DNA from: Actimicrobium sp034313845
GTDB taxonomy: Bacteria > Pseudomonadota > Gammaproteobacteria > Burkholderiales > Burkholderiaceae_D
Assembly (NCBI RefSeq): GCF_034313845.1
Contig: NZ_JAVIWN010000003.1
Direction: 5' to 3' (one strand)
DNA length: 64,000 bases
Every line of letters begins with the position of its first letter. Position 1 is the stretch's first letter. The position numbers were made by a program, and so were the translations under genes. Positions 45,740-52,539 of the stretch are shown one piece after another. Below the pieces are notes generated by a model, which had not been told where the DNA came from, searched no databases, and was given only the letters and a program-made list of their open reading frames with translations.

Positions 45740-47065
45740 TTGACCCGTCCCCCGTTATACAAATCCCTCTATGCCCAGGTTCTGACCGCGATCGTCATCG
45801 GCGTCGTGCTGGGCCATTTTTATCCTGAATCCGGCGCGGCCATGAAGCCGTTTGGTGATGGTTTCATCAAGCTCATCAAGATGATCATCACGCCGGTTAT
45901 TTTCTGTACCGTCGTCATCGGCATCGCCGGCATGGAAGACATGAAGAAGGTCGGCAAGACGGGTGGCCTCGCACTGCTGTACTTTGAAGTTGTCAGTTCG
46001 ATTGCGCTGATCGTCGGTCTGGTGATGGTCAATCTGTTCAAGCCTGGCGTTGGCATGAATATTGATCCAACCACGCTCGATACCAAGGGACTCACCAACT
46101 ATGTGGGTGCCGGCAAGTTGCAGAGCACGACAGATTTCCTGCTCAACATCATCCCGACCAGTGTCGTCGACGCCTTCGCCAAGGGCGAAATCCTGCAGGT
46201 GCTGATGTTCTCCATCCTGTTCGGTTTTGCGCTGCACCGGGTCGGTGGTCGCGGCACGCTGGTGTTTGACTTCATCGAAAAAATCTCGCATGTCCTGTTC
46301 GGCATCGTCGGCGTGATCATGAAATTTGCGCCTATCGGTGCGTTCGGCGCGATGGCCTTCACGATTGGCAAGTACGGTGTCGGCTCATTGCTGTCGCTGG
46401 GTATGCTGATGGGGACTTTCTACGGTACCTGCCTGATTTTCATTTTCCTGGTGCTGGGTTCGATCGCCCGGGCGACTGGCTTTAGCATCTGGAAGTTCAT
46501 CAAGTACATCAAGGAAGAACTGTTCATCGTGCTGGGCACGTCGTCGTCGGAATCGGTCTTGCCGCGCATTATGGTCAAGATGGAAAACCTCGGCGTCAAG
46601 AAATCGGTTGTCGGCCTGGTGATACCAACCGGTTATTCATTCAATCTGGACGGTACGTCGATCTACCTGACAATGGCTGCTGTCTTCATTGCGCAAGCGA
46701 CCAATACGCCGATGTCGCTGATGCAACAGATCACGCTGCTGGCCGTGTTGCTGCTGACATCGAAGGGCGCGGCGGGTATTACAGGCAGCGGGTTCATCGT
46801 GCTGGCGGCCACGCTGTCGGCCGTCGGTGGCTTGCCGGTGGCGGGCCTCGCGCTGATCCTAGGCATTGACCGCTTCATGTCGGAAGCGCGGGCGCTGACC
46901 AATCTGATCGGCAATGGCGTCGCCACGGTCGTCGTTGCCAAGTGGACCGGTGATGTGGACATGGCGAAACTGACCCACACGCTGGACCATCCGAACGAGA
47001 TTGAAACCGACGAGCCGGAAGTGCTGGCCGAAAAAACGCATGGCGTGCCTCAGGCACCCTTGTAA
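45740..47065 (+). CDS. dctA: C4-dicarboxylate:H+/Na+ symporter DctA
   Basis: DctA imports succinate, fumarate and malate. The 441-aa protein has the DAACS-family core: SSSESVLPR (serine-rich hairpin), IPTGYSFNLDGTSIYLT and the ILGIDRFMSEARALTNLIGNGVATVVVAKW region. The start is a TTG with GGAG upstream; no ATG is near. A strong terminator follows. Confidence 0.95.
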   Translation: MTRPPLYKSLYAQVLTAIVIGVVLGHFYPESGAAMKPFGDGFIKLIKMIITPVIFCTVVIGIAGMEDMKKVGKTGGLALLYFEVVSSIALIVGLVMVNLFKPGVGMNIDPTTLDTKGLTNYVGAGKLQSTTDFLLNIIPTSVVDAFAKGEILQVLMFSILFGFALHRVGGRGTLVFDFIEKISHVLFGIVGVIMKFAPIGAFGAMAFTIGKYGVGSLLSLGMLMGTFYGTCLIFIFLVLGSIARATGFSIWKFIKYIKEELFIVLGTSSSESVLPRIMVKMENLGVKKSVVGLVIPTGYSFNLDGTSIYLTMAAVFIAQATNTPMSLMQQITLLAVLLLTSKGAAGITGSGFIVLAATLSAVGGLPVAGLALILGIDRFMSEARALTNLIGNGVATVVVAKWTGDVDMAKLTHTLDHPNEIETDEPEVLAEKTHGVPQAPL

Positions 47066-47100
47066 TCATGAAATTTTGCTGAAGACGTTTCACAAGATTA

Positions 47101-47124
47101 AGCTCGCCTCGGCGAGCTTTTTTT
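47101..47124 (+). terminator. Intrinsic terminator after dctA
   Basis: Perfect 8-bp stem AGCTCGCC / GGCGAGCT with a two-base loop (47101-47118) followed by a run of seven T. Confidence 0.92.
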
Positions 47125-47236
47125 CTGGGCACTCGACAGACCATCGCGGTGCCGGGAATTGCTCTTCATGGCTATCTGGTTCGCTGCGGTTCGCCCTGTT
47201 TCGCCAATTCATGCAGCATGCCATCGGCCGTCTTCT

Positions 47237-47264
47237 GGAACTGCGACCCCAGGAATGGCACTTA
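47237..47264 (+). promoter_or_regulatory. Putative hrp box of the repeat-protein gene
   Basis: GGAACT (47237-47242), 15 bases, GCACTTA (47258-47264): one mismatch to CCACNNA and T for the last C of GGAACC. It lies 56 bases before the ATG at 47321 and downstream of the dctA terminator. Confidence 0.6.
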
Positions 47265-47320
47265 TCACCTATCCACTCTTCATTCTCAATTCGACGATAG
47301 CTCACCGGGAAGTGACGATC

Positions 47321-48406
47321 ATGACAATTCCTGTTTCTCAGCACCGCCGTGTTCCCACGGACTTTGGCAAAACGGAGGCGGCTGCTCAGGCCCGCGGCAC
47401 CGGCTTTTCGGTCAGGCCTGCGGCCAATAAGATCGCTGAAAAAATTCAGTCATTGTCTGCCCAGTATTCCCCGAAAAATCTCAGTGCTGCCTTCCATCGG
47501 TTGGCGGCAGACAGCGCTCCGCTGCGTCAACGGATCACGCTTGCTGCGAACAAGATCGCCGCACAGCTGACCGAAGCGCTCAATTCCATTGCGGGCATCG
47601 TCGGCGATTTACCGTCCGACGAGCCCTATCAATCGAGCGCGCCGCAACAAAATCAGAGCGGGTGCGGACATTCATGCGAGCAGCCTGAACCGGGCAAAGC
47701 GCAGACGCCGCCGAAACCTGCCGCACCGATGCCGCATGCGCCGCCAGACAACGCGGGACACCCGAATTACAAAGGATCCAAGGTATCAGTCAGCGCATTA
47801 TCGACCACTGGTCTGGTAGAGCATTTGAAAAACAATGGCATGACGGACAAGGATATGCAGGCGCTGAAACAAGATATCCGGGATATTTATGGCGCTCATG
47901 GAAGTACTGCTTTGCAAGAGCAATTCGATAAAAAATACAGCAATGTGTTTTCAGAAAAAATCGCCGAGAACCCTAAAAAATTCGGTTTGCTGATGGGCCG
48001 TATCAAACTCACATCGGAGACGCCACCAAAACCTGCCGAACCGATGCCGCAGGCACCGCCGCCAAAAACTGCAGCACCGATGCCGCAGGCACCGCCTGCG
48101 CCGGAAGCTGCAGCGCCGGTGCCACAGGCACCGCCTGGTAACACGGGGCACCCGAATTACAAAGGATCCCTGGTGTCGATGAGCGCATCACCGCCCGCTG
48201 ATCTGGTTGAACATTTGAAGAAAAACGGCATGACAGACAAGGATATGCAGGCGCTGAAACAAGATATCCGGGCAATCTGGGGCGCTCATGGAAGTACTGC
48301 TTTACAAGAGCAATTCGACAAAAAATACAGCAATGTGTTTTCAGGAAAAATCTCCGAGCACTCTAAAAACTTTGGCTTGCTGATGGGTCGTATCAAATCC
48401 ACTTGA
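47321..48406 (+). CDS. Duplicated-domain, proline-rich protein, candidate type III effector
   Basis: Unrecognised 361-aa protein. Residues 1-115 are polar and helical; then proline-rich linkers (PPKPAAPMPHAPP; longer before the second unit) alternate with two near-identical domains of about 86 residues (146-232 and 276-361), each starting GHPNYKGS, containing NGMTDKDMQALKQDIR and GAHGSTALQEQFDKKYSNVFS, and ending FGLLMGRIK. No signal peptide, membrane helix or known catalytic motif. The start at 47321 (MTIPVSQ) lies after a putative hrp box; the frame extends upstream through it. Domain duplication in Pro-rich linkers and the box suggest a secreted effector or a surface protein; this is inference. 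Confidence 0.6.
   Translation: MTIPVSQHRRVPTDFGKTEAAAQARGTGFSVRPAANKIAEKIQSLSAQYSPKNLSAAFHRLAADSAPLRQRITLAANKIAAQLTEALNSIAGIVGDLPSDEPYQSSAPQQNQSGCGHSCEQPEPGKAQTPPKPAAPMPHAPPDNAGHPNYKGSKVSVSALSTTGLVEHLKNNGMTDKDMQALKQDIRDIYGAHGSTALQEQFDKKYSNVFSEKIAENPKKFGLLMGRIKLTSETPPKPAEPMPQAPPPKTAAPMPQAPPAPEAAAPVPQAPPGNTGHPNYKGSLVSMSASPPADLVEHLKKNGMTDKDMQALKQDIRAIWGAHGSTALQEQFDKKYSNVFSGKISEHSKNFGLLMGRIKST
47756..48403 (+). repeat. Recent internal duplication within the candidate effector gene
   Basis: Two copies of a ~258-base module (47756-48012 and 48146-48403), offset 390 bases, are close to 90% identical by eye at the DNA level, with long exact tracts. The similarity at silent sites shows the duplication is recent. 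Confidence 0.85.
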
Positions 48407-48420
48407 ATGGCGAGGTACAC

Positions 48421-48831
48421 ATGACACAAGCATCTGACAATGATCTGAGCGCTGCCCTGATGGCACTGGAAGAAAATTCACCGCACGACAGCAAGCTCGC
48501 GGCGCTGCGTGCGCGTGCCAGTGTCGCCTTCCTGCAGGCTGTCCGCGAAATGGATGCGTTCCTGGCATCTGAAATTGCCGACCACGCAGCGCTACCTCCG
48601 ACGCCACAGATACCCAAAGCGATGACCGTGCTTGCCTTGACGGCGACGGCACGTCAGCGCGAAGCCAACATCAAATCCCGCCTCGATCTGGCCACCATGC
48701 TGGTGATCGGTGCGCTCGACAATCAGAATAATCCGCAATGGGATCCGGCCAATCCCGATAGCAACCGTCGGGACGGATCACCCAATCCGATGCTGGCTCT
48801 GCTGGGTATCGCGCCAGACACCCGCAGTTAA
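48421..48831 (+). CDS. Small helical protein of unknown function downstream of the candidate effector
   Basis: This 136-aa, mildly acidic, mostly helical protein is not one I recognise. GAGG five bases upstream supports the ATG at 48421, 14 bases after the repeat-protein stop, so the two are probably co-transcribed. Its size and position would fit an effector chaperone, but it lacks the composition that would make that call; a second effector or unrelated protein is equally possible. Confidence 0.5.
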   Translation: MTQASDNDLSAALMALEENSPHDSKLAALRARASVAFLQAVREMDAFLASEIADHAALPPTPQIPKAMTVLALTATARQREANIKSRLDLATMLVIGALDNQNNPQWDPANPDSNRRDGSPNPMLALLGIAPDTRS

Positions 48832-48946
48832 CTAGCCGGCGCTCCGCAATACCTCGCGCACCCGTGATCGTTCAAGAATGAGGACAAGGGTGGCGTTTGT
48901 GCGCGTCATGGCATCATGCGGTTCCATTTTTTTATAAGGCCTGCCA

Positions 48947-50314
48947 ATGACTGCTCCGATAACGCTGCAAGCGATTGCTCCTGCACCTTCCAAACGGGCT
49001 GCCGGCGTGCCGCGCATCGTCGTCGTCGGTGGCGGTGCCGGCGGGCTGGAGCTAGTGACGCGGCTGGGACAGCGACTCGGCAAAACCGGGCGGGCCGAGA
49101 TCGTGCTGGTTGACCGTTCGCCGTCGCATCTCTGGAAACCGTTGTTGCATGAAGTTGCTGCCGGCAGTATGGATGCCAATACCCATCAGGTCGATTATGT
49201 CGCTCAGGCGCGCTGGCATCATTTCGAATTCCAGCAGGGCGAATTGCGTGGTCTTGACCGCGCTGCCAAGCAGCTGAGCGTCGCGGCGCTCATCGACGAA
49301 GACGGTGTTGAGGTACTGCCGGCGCGCACGCTGGCCTACGACACGCTGGTACTGGCGATCGGCAGCACGACCAATTTCTTTGGCGTGGAGGGTGCCGCCG
49401 AACATGCGATGGCACTCGATGCGCTGAGCCAGGCCGAGCAATTCCGGCGTCGTCTGATTTCGGCCTGCATGCGCGCGCAAAATACCAACGCGAGCACACC
49501 CGGCGCGGCGTCACGGGTTGACGTCGTCATCGTCGGTGCCGGTGCCACCGGGGTCGAACTGGCCGCCGAGTTGCGCAATACCGCCGAGGTCTTCGGTGCC
49601 TACGGGCTGCATCATCTGGATGGCCAGCGTGATATCCACCTGACCCTGGTCGAAGCCGGGCCGCGCATTCTTGCGCCGTTACCGGAGCGCGTCGCGCTGC
49701 AGACAACCAAGTTGCTGGAGCAATTGAACGTGACCGTGCTGACTGGCGAAGCGGTCGTCAAGGTCGAGGCGCGTGCGGTGCTCACTGCCAGCGGCAAGTC
49801 CTTGCCGGCCGACTTGATCGTTTGGTCCGCAGGGATCAAGGTGGCAGCCATCCTTGGCGAGCTCGGACTGCCGGTCAATCGGCTGGGTCAGGTGCCGGTG
49901 CGATCGAGCCTGCAGACCGAAATCGATCCGGCGATTTTTGCGATGGGGGATTGCGCCAGTTGCCAGTGGCCGGAAAAAAACACCACGGTGCCGCCGCGTG
50001 CGCAAGCAGCGCACCAGCAAGCCACGTTTCTGGTCAATGCACTGCGCTTGCAGCTTGACGGCAAGCCGCTACCGGCGTTTCGCTTTCTCGATCACGGGTC
50101 GCTGGTGTCGCTTGGACGTTTCAGTGCGGTCGGGAATCTGATGGGCAAGCTAACCGGTAAAACCTTGCTGGTCGAAGGTTTGGTGGCGCGTCTGCTCTAT
50201 GCAGCGCTGTATCGCTCGCACCGGATGGCGCTGCTTGGACCCCTGCGGATGATCGTGGACATGCTGGCGCAATGGCTGCGCGGCAAGACGGTGCCGCGTA
50301 TCAAATTGCACTGA
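48947..50314 (+). CDS. ndh: Type II NADH:quinone oxidoreductase
   Basis: NDH-2 passes electrons from NADH to quinone without proton pumping. The 455-aa protein has two dinucleotide-binding motifs, VVVGGGAGGLE (near 25-35, FAD) and VIVGAGATGVE (near 193-203, NADH), the quinone-site-like AQAAHQQA helix, and a C-terminal amphipathic stretch with SLVSLGRFSAVG that attaches it to the membrane. Confidence 0.92.
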   Translation: MTAPITLQAIAPAPSKRAAGVPRIVVVGGGAGGLELVTRLGQRLGKTGRAEIVLVDRSPSHLWKPLLHEVAAGSMDANTHQVDYVAQARWHHFEFQQGELRGLDRAAKQLSVAALIDEDGVEVLPARTLAYDTLVLAIGSTTNFFGVEGAAEHAMALDALSQAEQFRRRLISACMRAQNTNASTPGAASRVDVVIVGAGATGVELAAELRNTAEVFGAYGLHHLDGQRDIHLTLVEAGPRILAPLPERVALQTTKLLEQLNVTVLTGEAVVKVEARAVLTASGKSLPADLIVWSAGIKVAAILGELGLPVNRLGQVPVRSSLQTEIDPAIFAMGDCASCQWPEKNTTVPPRAQAAHQQATFLVNALRLQLDGKPLPAFRFLDHGSLVSLGRFSAVGNLMGKLTGKTLLVEGLVARLLYAALYRSHRMALLGPLRMIVDMLAQWLRGKTVPRIKLH

Positions 50315-50332
50315 AACGTGCGGGCGGAGACG

Positions 50333-50659
50333 TCAGCGCAATGCCGAGTAAGCCGTCGGTACCAGAAACTGGTTCTCGATCCGCTCAACGATGATCGCTT
50401 CGGCTTCGGTGGCGGCGCGCTGGGCCAGCCAGTCGGGATCGCTGGCGAAGGCATTCCACTTGGTTTCGCGTTCGGCCAGGCTGTCCCATTGCAGCATGTA
50501 GGTTAGCGTCTGGTTGCTCTGGCCGACCAGGGTGGTCCAGAAGCCAACTTGACGAATACCGTATTTTTCCCAGAAACCAAGCGTGATGGTCTGGAAGCGA
50601 TGGTTCAGCGCCGGCAGTCTGCCTGGCGCGCAATGGTAGGTGCGCATTTCGTGGATCAT
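50333..50659 (-). CDS. NIPSNAP-family protein
   Basis: This 108-aa protein is of the NIPSNAP (ferredoxin-like dimeric alpha-beta barrel) type: it starts MIHEMRTYHCAPGRLPAL, and has FWTTLVGQSNQTLTYMLQWDSLAERE, the classic NIPSNAP strand. Role in bacteria is poorly known. It follows the esterase gene by 28 bases on the same strand and is probably co-transcribed. Confidence 0.88.
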   Translation of the reverse strand: MIHEMRTYHCAPGRLPALNHRFQTITLGFWEKYGIRQVGFWTTLVGQSNQTLTYMLQWDSLAERETKWNAFASDPDWLAQRAATEAEAIIVERIENQFLVPTAYSALR

Positions 50660-50687
50660 GGGATTCCTTGTGGGTTGATGGCTGCAG

Positions 50688-51833
50688 TCAGCCTTGTTGC
50701 GTAGCGAAGAATCGCATCATTTCGCGCGTCGCGTGCGGACCGCGCGCATCGGTATAGGTCCCTTTGCTGCTGCCACCCGACCAGGCATGACCGGCACCAT
50801 GGATCAGCCATTGCTCGGCCAGCGGCGAGCCGTCGCGCTTCTGGTGTTGCGTGCGAGTATAGGTATACCCATCCGGTACGCGGCCGTTTTCAGTGGTCGA
50901 CGGGTCCTCGCTGCGGACATGCTGTTCGATCAGTTGCTCGCCGTTGCGCGGATGGACGGTCTTGTCGCGGTCGCCGTGGAACACGATGATGGGCCGCGAC
51001 CCGCTGGGCAGCGATTGCGCGGAGCGGGTTTCGTTCATGCCGCTGCGCATCGCCTGCATCGCCGACATCAGGTCGGTGGCGGCGGCGTACGGCAGGCCGG
51101 AATGGATGCCGACCGCAGCATACAGTTCCGGATACGTGTTGCCCATGATGGCGGCCATCGCTCCGCCGGCCGATAGTCCTGCGACATAAACCTGCTTTGG
51201 CAGTACCTTGTAATCGGCCATGATTTTGCGTGTCATGTCGGCGATGATCGACGGCTCGCCTTGTTCGCGCTGCTGGTCGACGGCATTGAACCAGTTCCAG
51301 CATTGCGAGCCGTTGGCCGATTTAGCCTGTGCCGGATACAGCACGAAGCAGGGTGTGCGTTCGGCTTGCGCATTCATTTCGGTGCCGGCGGCAAAGTCGT
51401 CCGGGTTTTGCGTACAGCCGTGCAGCATCACCACCAGCGGCAATGCCTGTCCGGTGTAGGCAGCGGGGACATACAACTTGTACTGACGGGTGCCCGCGGC
51501 ATTGCTTAGCGTGCCTGCCAGGAACTGACCGCGCTCGTCGGTTGCCGGTGTCGGGGTGGCCGCCGGTTGCTGCACGCCAAAGCGCTGCAGCAGGTCGGCC
51601 ACGAAGGCCGGGATGTCCGGTGGCGTGGCCACCTTCGGCGTCGGCGGCAATTCCCGGCCTGCCGGAGGCGGATTGATGTCCTTCATGGCCGGACGTTCGG
51701 GCATCGATGCTGCACCGGGCAAGCTGCGTTGCAGCACGCGCTGGATCAGGTTGGCAGCGATTCCTTTCGGGCCCGACTGCAGCAGGCGACTGGCTTTGCG
51801 CAGTAGTTCTTGCATGTCGTTGTTCAGTTTCAT
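50688..51833 (-). CDS. PHB depolymerase-family esterase
   Basis: This alpha/beta-hydrolase of the esterase_phb family is 381 aa from the ATG at 51833 (MKLNNDMQELLRK), which has AAGGA upstream. The catalytic serine is in GLSAGGAMA, the oxyanion segment is MLHGCTQNPDDFA, with later FHGDRDKTVHP (Asp) and GAGHAWSGG (His). The N-terminal 110 residues are a Pro-rich extension without a signal peptide, so it is likely an intracellular depolymerase-like enzyme or feruloyl-esterase relative. Confidence 0.88.
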   Translation of the reverse strand: MKLNNDMQELLRKASRLLQSGPKGIAANLIQRVLQRSLPGAASMPERPAMKDINPPPAGRELPPTPKVATPPDIPAFVADLLQRFGVQQPAATPTPATDERGQFLAGTLSNAAGTRQYKLYVPAAYTGQALPLVVMLHGCTQNPDDFAAGTEMNAQAERTPCFVLYPAQAKSANGSQCWNWFNAVDQQREQGEPSIIADMTRKIMADYKVLPKQVYVAGLSAGGAMAAIMGNTYPELYAAVGIHSGLPYAAATDLMSAMQAMRSGMNETRSAQSLPSGSRPIIVFHGDRDKTVHPRNGEQLIEQHVRSEDPSTTENGRVPDGYTYTRTQHQKRDGSPLAEQWLIHGAGHAWSGGSSKGTYTDARGPHATREMMRFFATQQG

Positions 51834-51876
51834 GGATATCCTTCTCTGAAAGAGGGGTGAATACGAGGTGAAAATA

Positions 51877-52302
51877 TCAGTGGATACGGTCAGCCAGAGC
51901 GCGCTTGACTTCCTCGCTGGCATGCAGCGCACCCAGTACGACGATCGATTCGATCACGGCGAGTGCCAGTTCGGCACTGACATCGCTGGCGATGCTGGCC
52001 AGTCCGAGGATCTGGATCTGCAGTTTCTGGCCGGCCAGCTGTGCGGCTTCCAGATCGCTGCGGGAAAAATGATGCAGGCCGAGCACCATGCTCTTGCGGG
52101 CGACGGTTTGCCGGACGATGTCGGCATGCGTGCCGAGCTGGTTGCGGATGGCGGTGCGAATCAGGTCGGTACGGTTCGAATAAAACCCTTCCTGCACGAG
52201 CAGATCGATCTGGCCCAGATCAATCAGGCCAAGGTTGATCGTGATTTTTTAGCTTTCGGCGATTTTCGGGATCGCTTTGGCAAGGGTGCCGGGCTTACGC
52301 AT
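51877..52302 (-). pseudogene. Ribbon-helix-helix (CopG/ParD-like) regulator, interrupted by an in-frame TAA
   Basis: The reading frame begins at 52302 (MRKPGTLAK, good AAGGA site) and runs without frameshift to 51877, but codon 18 (52249-52251) is TAA. After the stop the frame continues KITINLGLIDLGQIDLL..EGFYSNRTDLIRTAIRNQ, a typical RHH DNA-binding N-terminus, through to LADRIH. A GAA or GAG glutamate codon turned to TAA by one change explains this. Either it is a recent nonsense mutation, a sequencing error, or translation restarts downstream (no ATG until MQEGFY, which would lose the DNA-binding strand). It is upstream of the esterase and probably regulated it. Confidence 0.7.
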
Positions 52303-52347
52303 GCGGTGTTCCTTATGAGTCATTTCTTGGGATTGGCATCTAAATGG

Positions 52348-52376
52348 ATTCCATACGCCATCTGTGTGGATGGAAT
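52348..52376. promoter_or_regulatory. Inverted repeat upstream of the RHH gene
   Basis: ATTCCAT (52348-52354) and ATGGAAT (52370-52376) form outer arms, with CCATC/GATGG (52358-52362, 52369-52373) nested. Position just upstream of the RHH gene would suit an autoregulatory operator. Confidence 0.35.
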
Positions 52377-52539
52377 TATAGGCTGATGCGCTTATCCGTC
52401 AACCCGGGACGCATTTTTTCGCAGCATGGCGATGCCGGTCCGTTTGGTCAGGCGTAGTACTTTGGTCCAATAGCGTTGCCGCTGCAGTTCGTTACGATGA
52501 TGGCAATTAATTAACGTCGTTTTCTTTTCGGGGATCATC

